Under the pieces are notes generated by a model. That model did not search any database and was not told the DNA's origin. It worked only from the letters and a program-made list of their open reading frames with translations. Below are positions 1 through 8,902 of a stretch of 64,000 nucleotides of DNA, piece by piece. Made by a program: the position numbers and the translations under genes. Source of the stretch: Devosia salina (GTDB lineage Bacteria; Pseudomonadota; Alphaproteobacteria; Rhizobiales; Devosiaceae); assembly GCF_019504385.1 (NCBI RefSeq), contig NZ_CP080590.1:2770001-2834000 (forward strand), given 5' to 3'. How positions within the stretch are numbered: position 1 is the stretch's first letter; the number at the start of each line of letters is the position of its first letter.

Positions 1-219
1 GCTGGTGCGCGTGAGCCGTCCCCGCAATTTGCCAGTGGTGCTGAGCCGCGACGAGGTGGCGCGCCTGGCCATCTCGTCGTCCGCATGATGGACACGGGCA
101 AAGAAACTCACATCAGATCGGGCGACTTCTTCGAGATCCCGCCAAGGCATGACGCCTATGTCGAAGGTACCGATCGGGTCAAACTGATCCTGATCGCGCC
201 TCCCGAACACCAGCACTGA
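1..219 (+). pseudogene. C-terminal fragment of a cupin protein
   Basis: The frame is open from the window edge to the stop at 217-219. From about base 68 it reads GHLVVRMMDTGKETHIRSGD and then FEIPPRHDAYVEG, which is the second half of a small cupin barrel (the GD-x-EIPP-x-HDA pattern is typical). The first 22 codons instead overlie the integrase fragment in another frame, so this is a join of two broken genes. An internal start at ATG 85 or 88 could give a 43-44 residue peptide, which is too short for a functional cupin. Confidence 0.5.
2..88 (+). pseudogene. tyrosine recombinase fragment
   Basis: This short reading frame, open at the window edge, reads VRVSRPRNLPVVLSRDEVAR, which resembles the linker just before the catalytic domain in XerC/XerD or integron-type tyrosine recombinases. 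The resemblance ends near base 68; the remaining codons (LAISSSA and a stop) do not fit an integrase, and the same DNA in another frame belongs to a cupin. No catalytic R-H-R-Y residues can be present. It is seen only as a remnant; the upstream part lies outside the window. Confidence 0.5.
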
Positions 220-424
220 CCTGTTGGCGGATCCCCGTGGGTTCAGCGCGCGCAAGAAGACAAAATGGAGACAAATCGATGGCCTAAACCGGCGCGATCG
301 CAATCAACTGGAAGTCGCATGAGAAATTTTAGCGAGCTGTTTAATTGCTTGTTAGTTCGGCACGGGCATTGTCGCTCCGTTCCTCAAGAATGAGAACGCG
401 TAAGACACCAGAAGGAAATAGTAA

Positions 425-1858
425 ATGTCTGATATTTCTCTGTCCAAAGCCGTCCGCTCGAACCTGCTGTCCCTCAAGGGCACTGCCGACATGATGGCCT
501 CCACCCAGAACCGCCTTGCGACCGGTAACAAGGTCAACTCGGCTCTGGACAATCCCTCAAGCTGGTTCACCGCCAAGGGCCTCACCAACCGCGCTTCCGA
601 CCTCGGTTCGCTGCTGGACTCCATGGCCAATGGCGTCAAGACGCTTGAAGCCGCCGACAATGGCCTCAGCGCCATGACCAAGACGCTGGAATCGATGCAG
701 TCGACCCTGCGTCAGGCCCGTCAGGACAAGTCCTTCCAGACCGCGTCTTATACCATGGACACCGTTGCCGCCGCCGGCGACAAAATCTCCTTCCAGGGTG
801 GCGCGGTTGGCTCCACTGCTGTCGATGTCGGCACCGTCAAGACCGAGAAAGTTTCCAGCTTTACCGGCCCTGTCGAAGCTGCCGACGACGGCAAGCAGTT
901 CACCATCGACAACGGTGCCGCTGACGGCACCATTACTGCCGACATTACGCTCAACACAGGTGACACGCTCGAGACCATCGCCTCCAAGATCAATACGGCC
1001 ACCGAAGCTGCCGGCCAGGACACAGTGGCTACTGTTGAGGACGGCGTCCTCAAGCTGACCAGCCAGTCGAACGCAGCGCTCACAATTGCGGAAGGCACTG
1101 TTACAGGCGGCGCGGCAGTCCTTGCCTTCGGCACTGACGCCACCGTCAACAAGACGGCCGACGAACTGGTCTCGCAGATCAACGCGAATGCCAGCCTTGA
1201 AGGCAAGATTCGCGCTTCCAACGACAATGGCAAACTGCGGATCGAGAACCAGTCGACCCAGAAACTAGACGTTGGCGGCGTGTCTTCCTCGGGGGCCATC
1301 GACGGCACTTCTACAATCGGCACTGCCAGCATTGCCGGCAACTCCGTCCGCGCCGGTCTGGCCGACCAGTTCAACGAACTGCGCGACCAGCTCGACAAGC
1401 TCGCAGACGATGCCACCTTCAACGGTATCAACCTGTTGCGCGGCGACAAGCTGGCCATCACCTTCAACGAGACCGGCACGTCGTCCATCGACATCCAGAC
1501 CAAGGATGGCGAGACCATCAACTCAGCGAACCTTGGCGTCTCCACCACAATGGAGGCCAAGGACCTGGACAGCGACACCAATATCGACGCCGAACTGGCC
1601 AAGCTCAAGTCCGCCCTAAATGAAGTGCGGTCGCAGGCTTCGACCTTCGGTTCGAACCTGTCGATCGTTGAAAACCGCCAGACCTTCACCGACTCGATGA
1701 TCAACACCCTCGAAGACGGTGCCGGCAACCTGACCCTGGCCGACATGAACACGGAAGCGGCGAACCTGCTGGCGCTGCAGACCCGTCAGTCCCTGTCGCA
1801 GAACTCGCTGTCCCTGGCCAGCCAGGCCGACCAGTCGATCCTGCAGCTCATCCGCTAG
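425..1858 (+). CDS. flagellin
   Basis: A 477-residue flagellin, the subunit of the flagellar filament, exported by the type III flagellar system. The conserved N-terminal D0/D1 helices are clear (MSDISLSKAVRSNLLSLKGT, then NRLATGNKVNSALDNPSSWF), as is the C-terminal D1/D0 helix (LALQTRQSLSQNSLSLASQA ending in ILQLIR). Between them lies a variable surface domain of roughly 200 residues rich in Thr, Ala, Asp and Gly. ATG 425 follows GAAGGA at about 8 bases. A GC-rich hairpin follows the stop and flbT lies 57 bp further on. No other flagellar structural genes are in the window. Confidence 0.95.
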   Translation: MSDISLSKAVRSNLLSLKGTADMMASTQNRLATGNKVNSALDNPSSWFTAKGLTNRASDLGSLLDSMANGVKTLEAADNGLSAMTKTLESMQSTLRQARQDKSFQTASYTMDTVAAAGDKISFQGGAVGSTAVDVGTVKTEKVSSFTGPVEAADDGKQFTIDNGAADGTITADITLNTGDTLETIASKINTATEAAGQDTVATVEDGVLKLTSQSNAALTIAEGTVTGGAAVLAFGTDATVNKTADELVSQINANASLEGKIRASNDNGKLRIENQSTQKLDVGGVSSSGAIDGTSTIGTASIAGNSVRAGLADQFNELRDQLDKLADDATFNGINLLRGDKLAITFNETGTSSIDIQTKDGETINSANLGVSTTMEAKDLDSDTNIDAELAKLKSALNEVRSQASTFGSNLSIVENRQTFTDSMINTLEDGAGNLTLADMNTEAANLLALQTRQSLSQNSLSLASQADQSILQLIR

Positions 1859-1867
1859 TTCAAATAG

Positions 1868-1895
1868 GTGCGGAGGCGGCGACCTGCCTCCGCAC
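1868..1895 (+). terminator. hairpin after flagellin
   Basis: A perfect 10-bp stem (GTGCGGAGGC / GCCTCCGCAC) with an 8-nt loop begins 10 bp after the flagellin stop. No T-run follows, so it may stabilise the flagellin mRNA 3' end or partly attenuate read-through into flbT rather than terminate strongly. Confidence 0.6.
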
Positions 1896-1914
1896 AAACC
1901 TTTGGCTATAAGCT

Positions 1915-2274
1915 ATGTCGCTTAAAATCGATTTGCGTTCTGGCGAGAAAGTATATGTCGGGAACTCTATTCTGACCGTAGCGTCCGATGAGCGCTCTAC
2001 AATCATAATTGACGGAACACTGCCCGTAATTAGAGAGAATGACTTCATCCATCAAGAGCAAGCAACGACGCCCCTCCTAAGCCTCATGCATGCTGTCCAG
2101 ATGCACTATCTCGTTCCAGAACAATATTCCGTCAGTAGTATCTTTCACGTTTATCTCAGTACTACTTGGGAAAACTCAGTTAGCATATCAAGCGCTATGA
2201 AACTTGTTTCGCAAGGCGAGCTTTACAAGGCAATAAGGGTTTTGAAGGACGTCCTGAAGATTGAGGCGCGGTGA
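1915..2274 (+). CDS. flbT: flagellar biosynthesis regulator FlbT
   Basis: 119 residues. The N-terminal half matches FlbT: SLKIDLRSGEKVYVGNSIL, a TIIIDGTLPVIRENDF segment, and the C-terminal GELYKAIRVLKDVLK helix. In Caulobacter and relatives FlbT binds the 5' region of flagellin mRNA and promotes its decay until the hook is complete. It directly follows flagellin, as expected, but the usual partner flaF is missing. The gene is much more A/T-rich, with many AT-ending codons, than neighbouring genes, and it is somewhat shorter than typical FlbT. No good Shine-Dalgarno precedes ATG 1915. Confidence 0.8.
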   Translation: MSLKIDLRSGEKVYVGNSILTVASDERSTIIIDGTLPVIRENDFIHQEQATTPLLSLMHAVQMHYLVPEQYSVSSIFHVYLSTTWENSVSISSAMKLVSQGELYKAIRVLKDVLKIEAR

Positions 2275-2485
2275 GATCGGAAACCACCCAGGCGCTTTTT
2301 GATCCGCCTAACATCTTTTTCTTCATTGAGGCGATCTGTCAGAGAAGCGCGACCAGTGCTTCGATATCCTCCCAAAACATCTGGCTGCGGTGGAGCAGAC
2401 GGTACCCAGTTTCAGTTCAACAAGGTAAATAATTTAAGCGGCCGCCTTGGATTAACTCGGTTGCCCCGGCTCTACCAGTTTGGTT

Positions 2486-4807
2486 TCAAAACCCCTGCCG
2501 GTACCCAAGCATAACCCCGGAGCCGCTTTGTCCTGCGACATGCCCGGCGCTGACAGCGTGTTTTAGCCCGAAACTGAATGAAGCACTGTTGGGAAGGCTG
2601 GCCTGGTAGGTGAGGCCGAGGTCGAGCTGCCTGCCTGAGGAGTTGAGATCGGCGCTCGAGGCTTCATTGACGATCCTACCGTCGGCAAGCCGGGCCACGG
2701 GACGGTTCATCTCCAGTGTTCCCGTCTCGATGCGCAAGGGCTGTGAGACCGATAGCGTCAAGCGGTCGCCGTCTCTGATGGTGTCGGAGAAGCTGGCACC
2801 GATCTCCATGCCCGAGAAGGTCAGGCCCGACAGATCTGTCACCAGGCCACCTGCGTTGCCCTGCCGTCTTGCAGCGCCATACTCGAAGCGACTGAACAAG
2901 GAAAGACCTGGCGCCACTTGTTGTTCAAGGCCCAGATTGACCGCCCCGATAGTGCTACCCGTGCCGAAATCGAAGGCGGTGCCACCATCAAGGCCCATGA
3001 GAGCGCCCTGCTCGCTGGCGAAAGTCGCCCCAATGCGAACCGTGCCATTTCCGGCAGGCAGGGACAGGGTGATGCCACCACCTGCCAGATTGCCATTTTC
3101 CACGGCACCATGCTCGGCAGTGAACCCAAAGGTGGTCAACTCGGCCACCGACCCAACTGGAGTCGTTGAAGCGATGAGCAGGCTCTCGCCGGCCATGGAA
3201 AGGACTGAAGCCCTACCGCCATTTCCCGAGAAACCGCCCACGGCACCCGCGAGGTTGCCAGTATGCAAAAGGTTCAGCCCTTCCCCGCTCTGGTCGAGGC
3301 TGGCCTGGCCCGGAAGGTGCGGCAGCATGGCTGCGGGCGGCGTCGCAACGGCGGACACCGCTGAAACTGGAAAGGCACGATTAAGGGCATCGAACACCGC
3401 CATCTGTTGGGGCGCCAGTGCGAGGTTTAGCGAGTCGCCAAAGCTTGAAGGCGCGACGAGGGTGCTTTGTGCAAGACTGTGTCTCTCGGCGCTGGTGACG
3501 CTGGCGCCGCTGAGCACTGATACCGAGCCGATGGGGCTCAGGGCAGCCTTGATGTCCATGACCCCGTGCCCCCATTCGGTCGAATAGGCATGGATAACGC
3601 CATTACCATAGTCCATCGTGCCGGCAACCGGCACGCCTTCAGCGTCAAACCAGCTGTTGTCGGCACTGGCGAGTAGACGCTGCGCCCATTCGGAAGGGGT
3701 CATGTCAGGAAAGGCCTCTGCCAGCAAGGCCACGGCGCCCGCGACCTGGGGCGCGACGAACGAAGTGCCAAATCCACTCGCATAGCTGGTATCGCTGGTG
3801 TCCCAGGCACCTGTGGCAATACCGTCGCCGGCAATGCAGAATTGGGCTGCCAGCCCGCAGGCCGCCGAGAGCCGGACCGCACGGGTGATGTCGCCACTGC
3901 CATTCACCTCGAAATAGCCGTTTGCTGCCGCGATCCAAGATTCAGCAAGGCGGGTTTCGAAATGGGGCAAGGCGGCCATGACATCGCCAGATGTCATGCT
4001 GTTATCATTGGACAGCGCCCAGACCACGACACCGTTGTTCTGAAAACTGTCGAGCGCATTGATATAGTTTTGCCAGTTACCCGAACCGTAACCAACCATC
4101 GCATCCATGCCCTGGGCCACCGAGGCACCGGGATTGGCAGCGAGGAAGGTTTTCAGGTTTTGCGCCGAGACGTTGAAACCCCATGAATTGTTCTGAACCA
4201 CTGCGTCGAGACCGGCTGCATCCAAAGTACCAGCTGTGACATTGGCAATGCTGAAGCCCGACCCGGTCGGTTGGAAAGAAGTCAGGTGTAGATCGGCGCC
4301 GGGCGCTACGCCGTGCATGCCCAAGCCATCTTTGTTTGCTGCTGCCAGTGATGCGACGAAGGTTCCGTGGCCCTCGATCGGTAGCGTTCCAGTTTGGTTG
4401 ATGGTTTTCCCGTCGAATTCGCGATGGGTCAGTCGAAAACCATCGTCGACAATAGCCACCACGGTCCCTGTGCCCGTCAGACCGGCCGAATGAGCCCAAT
4501 GAACGTTATGTAACTGAAACGGACTGGACTGTGTGCCAGTCGCGGTGATGCCACAGATAACTGTCGCGCAACTGGCATCCACGGCGCGGAATTCGCTTGA
4601 GGCGGAAATGACAGCAGCCTGCGTCGAATTGAAAGTGACCGACGCACCAGCCCATCCGGCACTTGGTGCGGGGGAGAAAACGGTATTCGGCGGAGCTGGC
4701 GCATGAGACACCTCGTCCGCAGGAGGAACAGATGTACCGCCGGAACACGCGGCCACGAGCACGGGGAGCGCCATTGCCAGCATCCTGGCCAAGTCATAAA
4801 TTTTCAC
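2486..4807 (-). CDS. S8 family serine peptidase, lipoprotein
   Basis: A 773-residue subtilisin-family (S8) protease. The N-terminus has a lipoprotein signal with lipobox LVAAC (Cys21), so the mature protein should be acylated and face the periplasm or outer membrane. The catalytic triad is visible: Asp121 in VAIVDDGF, His147 in EGHGTFVAS and Ser349 in GFGTSFVAPQVAG. After about residue 430 come some 340 residues rich in alternating Gly/Ser/Leu that end in Phe. This could be a beta-barrel translocator of an autotransporter protease, but the length and anchor type make that uncertain. It is transcribed toward flbT and has no operon partner. Confidence 0.85.
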   Translation of the reverse strand: MKIYDLARMLAMALPVLVAACSGGTSVPPADEVSHAPAPPNTVFSPAPSAGWAGASVTFNSTQAAVISASSEFRAVDASCATVICGITATGTQSSPFQLHNVHWAHSAGLTGTGTVVAIVDDGFRLTHREFDGKTINQTGTLPIEGHGTFVASLAAANKDGLGMHGVAPGADLHLTSFQPTGSGFSIANVTAGTLDAAGLDAVVQNNSWGFNVSAQNLKTFLAANPGASVAQGMDAMVGYGSGNWQNYINALDSFQNNGVVVWALSNDNSMTSGDVMAALPHFETRLAESWIAAANGYFEVNGSGDITRAVRLSAACGLAAQFCIAGDGIATGAWDTSDTSYASGFGTSFVAPQVAGAVALLAEAFPDMTPSEWAQRLLASADNSWFDAEGVPVAGTMDYGNGVIHAYSTEWGHGVMDIKAALSPIGSVSVLSGASVTSAERHSLAQSTLVAPSSFGDSLNLALAPQQMAVFDALNRAFPVSAVSAVATPPAAMLPHLPGQASLDQSGEGLNLLHTGNLAGAVGGFSGNGGRASVLSMAGESLLIASTTPVGSVAELTTFGFTAEHGAVENGNLAGGGITLSLPAGNGTVRIGATFASEQGALMGLDGGTAFDFGTGSTIGAVNLGLEQQVAPGLSLFSRFEYGAARRQGNAGGLVTDLSGLTFSGMEIGASFSDTIRDGDRLTLSVSQPLRIETGTLEMNRPVARLADGRIVNEASSADLNSSGRQLDLGLTYQASLPNSASFSFGLKHAVSAGHVAGQSGSGVMLGYRQGF

Positions 4808-5133
4808 GCGTATGCGTCCGAGGATTAAGCTGGGGCGGGGCCGAATCCTCCCAAGGGAGTAAATCTAGCCGCGAGATTTATGCAGCATTTTTGCTGGGCC
4901 CGGCACCCTTTCTCGTTATGAAATTGATCACGATTTCGATCGGCAGCGTCAGCCCGCATTTCCTGTATGGCAATGCGAGCCCGCATCCATTCAGCACTCG
5001 GACGGACCGCTACTGTTCTAATAAAATTGTTCGGGCAATCCAGCTTCGCATTAATTCCCAGAGATTACGCAGCGTGGACGGGCATGCCTCCCGTCTTGCG
5101 CCTTCAACGCCTACCAGGTCCCCGTCAAAGCCC
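4808..5133. other. intergenic, no gene seen
   Basis: This 326-bp gap between the divergent protease and small hypothetical gene must hold both promoters. I see no conserved motif, RNA gene or credible small ORF. The long plus-strand frame that covers it shows no protein-like composition upstream of 5134. Confidence 0.5.
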
Positions 5134-5415
5134 ATGAATGAGATCGAAACACCGGAACAACGCATCGAGCGCGCCCGGAAAACGCTCTCAGGGTGGGGCT
5201 GGATGGCCGTCGTGTCGACCAGGCCCGACGAAGTCATTCGCTATCTGCATTTGGAGGTCGCCGTGCTCGGGGCCCTCGCCCTGGAAGATCCGCGGCACGC
5301 GCCCGACATCCTCGCCCTCATCGCGCAGTTTCAGGCGCTGATTGACAAGATCGATTCTGAGCGAGACCAACCACAATCAGCCGAGGCATCTTCGCAGAGA
5401 GCGAGTACTGCTTAA
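5134..5415 (+). CDS. small hypothetical protein
   Basis: 93 residues from ATG 5134 (MNEIETPEQRIERARKTLSG). The sequence is mostly alpha-helical, charged and soluble, with no signal peptide or known motif; the C-terminus is Gln/Ser-rich. The frame is open far upstream, but only the part after 5134 looks protein-like, so this start was chosen. It lies 100 bp before a c-di-GMP signalling gene in the same direction, and co-transcription is possible. I do not recognise the family. Confidence 0.55.
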   Translation: MNEIETPEQRIERARKTLSGWGWMAVVSTRPDEVIRYLHLEVAVLGALALEDPRHAPDILALIAQFQALIDKIDSERDQPQSAEASSQRASTA

Positions 5416-5515
5416 TCTTACCCACCGACAGGCGCTGTTAACCATCATGCCCACCGAACCGTTTACGGTTGTTTGTGGATGATGTCGCCAACGGCGCTCG
5501 ACAGGATTTCTTCTT

Positions 5516-7711
5516 GTGACATTTCTAGACCTCATTCACCGTTTCAGAAACCTGTCTGTACTGATCTTCGCGATGGGTCTGCTGCTCGTTGCGGGTCTGG
5601 GTTGGTGGGCAGCCAATCGCATCGACGACGGAGCCCTCCAACGGCAAATCCGATCCATTAACAGGGGACTGACCGAGCTTGAAGTCCGCGTTCCATTCGA
5701 GCAAGACACCTCCGCCGTGTGGAACGAGGCCGTTGTGAATCTTCGCGCCGGAAATCAAGATTGGATCGCCGACAACCTGGCCGAGTGGGTCAGCAGCTAT
5801 TTCGGTCACGACCGCGTCCACCTCCTTGATCCCAGAAACGAACCGATGCGATCGGTAAGCTTGGGGGAACTTCGGCCGATTGGGGTCTATGACGCCGACC
5901 GTGCGGTGGTCGAGCCGATGGTCATGCGCCTAAGAGCAGAAATGGCGATGGTCTCTGCAGGCCAAAGCGATTCAACGGACGCGATAGTTGGACTTGGTTC
6001 GGTTGAGCGGGCTCGACTGGCTGATGGAGAAGTCGGCATTGTCAGCATTCGACCGGTCGTTCCTGACGACAGCGAGGAACTGGCTCAACGGCCGGGTGAA
6101 GAGTTCCTACATGTCTCCGTCAAGCTGATCGACGCGTCCGTCAGCGCTGCCATTGCAGAGCAATACGGCATTGCGGACTTAAATTTTGCATCACAACGCG
6201 CTCAGGAGGCCGGACGCGCCCACACACCGGTTCTAGCCAGCGATGGCGAGACCTTGGGCTATTTCAGCTGGGAGCCCTTCCGCCCTGCGACACAACTCAT
6301 GCGGGAAACGGCTCCGGTCCTCGGCGCAACCCTGATCATCGTGCTCTTTATGTTCGCACTGCTGCTGCGTCATCTGGACAAAACATCAGCAAGGTTGAGA
6401 CTGAGCGAGGCCGAGGCAAACTATCTGGCATTCCATGATCAACTTGCCCGTATCCCCAACCGCTTTCTGTTCGAAGACCGGCTCAACCGTGCAATCGCAA
6501 ACCGGAAGCGGTCAGGCGCTCGTCTGGCACTGCTATCTATTGATCTGGACAGGTTCAAGTATGTGAACGACACGCTCGGGCACCCGGTCGGGGACGAACT
6601 GATCCGGCAGGTCGGATCTCGGCTGACCGACCTGGTCAGTGAGGTTGATACGGTTGCGCGGATTGGCGGCGACGAGTTTGCGGTACTGCAGGTCGCGGTC
6701 GAGAAAAGCGATGACGCCGTTGGCCTCGGTCAGCGGATCGTCGACGAAATGGAACGCCCTTTCGATCTCCTGGATCATGAAGTGCGGACCGGATGCAGTG
6801 TCGGCATCGCTTACTCTGAGGATGTCAATCAGGATCCCGATGACCTGATCAGGCAGGCTGATATCGCTCTTTATGAGGCCAAGGCGAACGGTCGGGGACG
6901 CTTACAGGTTTTTGCCGGTGAGCTAGACAATGCCGTTCGCGACCGCCGCGCCCTGGAACAGGACCTGCGTGAAGCGCTCAATGGTGGTACCGGTCTCACG
7001 CTCGCCTACCAACCCATTTATGACACCGTGACTGGGAGTATCCTAGGCGCGGAGGCTTTGGTCCGCTGGGAACACACATCAAGGGGAAGACTTTCGCCAG
7101 ACAAGTTTATCGGGCTTGCCGAGGAAAGAGGGCTCATCAATCAGCTTGGATTGTGGGTTTTGCGCACTGCGGGCACCTATGCCCTGACCTCCGATATACC
7201 CTGGGTGGCGGTCAATGTCTCTCCGGTCCAATTTCGAGACGACCGCTTTGCGCAACACGTTTTCGCAATGCTGGAGGAGATAGGCCTGCCGCCCCAAAGG
7301 CTCGAGATCGAAATAACCGAAGGACTGCTGCTCCAGAATTCTCCTGGCATTCAGCAGACGCTTCGCACGCTTCGGGCCGGAGGTATTCGGATTGCCCTAG
7401 ATGATTTCGGAACCGGTTACTCCTCGATCAGCTACTTGCGCACCTATGGGGTGGATAAGCTCAAGATCGACCAGTCCTTCGTCGCCCAACTGGGACGCGA
7501 CACGGAGGTGGACAGCATTGTTCGCGCGATCATTGATCTGGCAAAGGCGATGAACATGACTGTGACGGCCGAAGGTGTCGAGACCGTGGGACAACGCGGT
7601 TTGTTGGAGAAACTGGGATGCGGCCAGTTGCAAGGCTATCTGCTCTCTAGACCCATGCCGGCCGAAGCCCTGACAGATTTGCTGCGCGATGCAACGCGTC
7701 AGTCGGCCTGA
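5516..7711 (+). CDS. CHASE4-GGDEF-EAL c-di-GMP protein
   Basis: A 731-residue inner-membrane protein that makes and/or degrades cyclic di-GMP. Order: a transmembrane helix (about 14-34), a periplasmic CHASE4-like sensor (about 40-255), a second helix (about 268-286), GGDEF (GGDEF at 384-388) and EAL (EAL at 513-515). The GGDEF signature is intact. The inhibitory RxxD site is not: SEVD stands in its place, suggesting no product inhibition. The EAL domain keeps its usual metal-binding and catalytic stretches (NVSPVQF, EIEITEGLL, DDFGTGYSS, KIDQSFV, AEGVE, QGYLLSRP), so phosphodiesterase activity is likely. The start is GTG 5516 with AGGA upstream. An IS begins 10 bp after its stop. Confidence 0.9.
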   Translation: MTFLDLIHRFRNLSVLIFAMGLLLVAGLGWWAANRIDDGALQRQIRSINRGLTELEVRVPFEQDTSAVWNEAVVNLRAGNQDWIADNLAEWVSSYFGHDRVHLLDPRNEPMRSVSLGELRPIGVYDADRAVVEPMVMRLRAEMAMVSAGQSDSTDAIVGLGSVERARLADGEVGIVSIRPVVPDDSEELAQRPGEEFLHVSVKLIDASVSAAIAEQYGIADLNFASQRAQEAGRAHTPVLASDGETLGYFSWEPFRPATQLMRETAPVLGATLIIVLFMFALLLRHLDKTSARLRLSEAEANYLAFHDQLARIPNRFLFEDRLNRAIANRKRSGARLALLSIDLDRFKYVNDTLGHPVGDELIRQVGSRLTDLVSEVDTVARIGGDEFAVLQVAVEKSDDAVGLGQRIVDEMERPFDLLDHEVRTGCSVGIAYSEDVNQDPDDLIRQADIALYEAKANGRGRLQVFAGELDNAVRDRRALEQDLREALNGGTGLTLAYQPIYDTVTGSILGAEALVRWEHTSRGRLSPDKFIGLAEERGLINQLGLWVLRTAGTYALTSDIPWVAVNVSPVQFRDDRFAQHVFAMLEEIGLPPQRLEIEITEGLLLQNSPGIQQTLRTLRAGGIRIALDDFGTGYSSISYLRTYGVDKLKIDQSFVAQLGRDTEVDSIVRAIIDLAKAMNMTVTAEGVETVGQRGLLEKLGCGQLQGYLLSRPMPAEALTDLLRDATRQSA

Positions 7712-7721
7712 CCCATCAGCT

Positions 7722-7743
7722 CTAGCAGGCTGTTGAAGAAGTC
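7722..7743 (+). repeat. IS left terminal inverted repeat
   Basis: Begins CTAGCAGGCTGTTGAAGAAG and is the exact reverse complement of 9245-9266. The leading CTAG is probably the target site. Confidence 0.9.
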
Positions 7744-7801
7744 TCTCGTCTGATCGCTTGTTGCGTGATTCAATGGTCTCGGCTGATTTGGGGAGGCGGG
7801 A

Positions 7802-8902
7802 TTGCGGGGATCGGACGAGAGAACTGGTGCCTTGTTCAGCTATGTGGATCTGGAGACGCGGGTGCGGAAGGATCACCCGCTGCGCACGATCCGCCGGCTG
7901 GTGAACGAGGCGCTGTCGGCGCTAGAAGGTGAGTTTTCTTCGCTGTATTCGGGTCTGGGGCGGCCCTCGATCGCGCCCGAGAAGCTGCTGCGGGCTATGC
8001 TGCTGCAGGCATTCTACTCGATCCGTTCGGAGCGCCAGTTGATGGAACGGCTGGAGTTTGACCTGCTGTTCCGCTGGTTCGTGGGCCTGGGGATCGACGA
8101 TGTTGTCTGGGACCATTCGAGTTTCTCGAAGAATCGCGACCGACTGCTCGAGGGCGATATCGCGGCGAAGTTCCTGGCAGCGGTTCTGGCGCAGCCCCCG
8201 GTCAAGAAGCTGCTATCCACGGAACACTTCTCGGTCGACGGCACGCTGATCGAGGTGTGGGCGTCGATGAAGAGTGTCCGGCCCAAGAGCCCGGAGGACA
8301 ATGCGGATGAGCCGCCCACGAGCGGTGGCGGGCGCAATCCGGATGCGAGCTTTCATGGCCAGAAGCGGTCGAACGCCACGCACGCCTCGAGCACCGATCC
8401 ACAAGCCCGGCTGTACAAGAAGGGTGCGGGCAAGGAGGCCAAGCTCTGCTTCATGGGACACGGGTTGATGGAGAACCGCCACGGGCTTTTGGTCGATGCC
8501 TGCCTGACGCGGGCGGACGGCCATGCCGAACGAGTGGCGGCGCTGCACATGATCGAACCCCATGCCGATCGGCCGCGGGCCATCACGCTTGGCGCCGACA
8601 AGGGCTATGACGCCGAGGACTTCGTCAACGAGCTGCGCTCGATGCAGGTGACGCCGCATGTGGCTCGGAACATCAGCGGCCGCCGCTCCGCGATCGATGG
8701 ACGCACGGCGCGCCATTCCGGCTACGCCGTGAGCCTGCGCATCCGCAAGCGGATCGAAGAAGCCTTCGGCTGGATCAAGACCGTGGCCGGCCAGCGCAAG
8801 ACCAGGTTCAAGGGGCTCGAACGGGTTGGCTGGGCCTTCACCTTCGCTGCCGCCGCCTACAATCTGGTGCGGCTGCCAAAGCTGATTGCGGAGACCGGCT
8901 GA
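7802..8902 (+). CDS. IS5/IS1182-type DDE transposase
   Basis: 366 residues, the expected length. It starts at TTG 7802 after a strong GGGGAGG site. The N-terminal DNA-binding part reads LFSYVDLETRVRKDHPLRTI, GRPSIAPEKLLRAMLLQAFY and SERQLMERLEFDLLFRWFVG. The DDE core is visible: Asp in FSVDGTLIEVWASMKS, Asp in LGADKGYDAEDFV, and the C-terminal YREK-like region with Glu in RIRKRIEEAFGWIKT. Frame and ends are intact. It catalyses movement of the surrounding IS. Its stop codon overlaps the start of the next gene (TGATG). Confidence 0.93.
   Translation: MRGSDERTGALFSYVDLETRVRKDHPLRTIRRLVNEALSALEGEFSSLYSGLGRPSIAPEKLLRAMLLQAFYSIRSERQLMERLEFDLLFRWFVGLGIDDVVWDHSSFSKNRDRLLEGDIAAKFLAAVLAQPPVKKLLSTEHFSVDGTLIEVWASMKSVRPKSPEDNADEPPTSGGGRNPDASFHGQKRSNATHASSTDPQARLYKKGAGKEAKLCFMGHGLMENRHGLLVDACLTRADGHAERVAALHMIEPHADRPRAITLGADKGYDAEDFVNELRSMQVTPHVARNISGRRSAIDGRTARHSGYAVSLRIRKRIEEAFGWIKTVAGQRKTRFKGLERVGWAFTFAAAAYNLVRLPKLIAETG

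Noticed and set aside
2299..2514. 71-codon frame after flbT
   Set aside because: No protein-like composition, overlaps the end of the subtilase gene and lacks a ribosome site.
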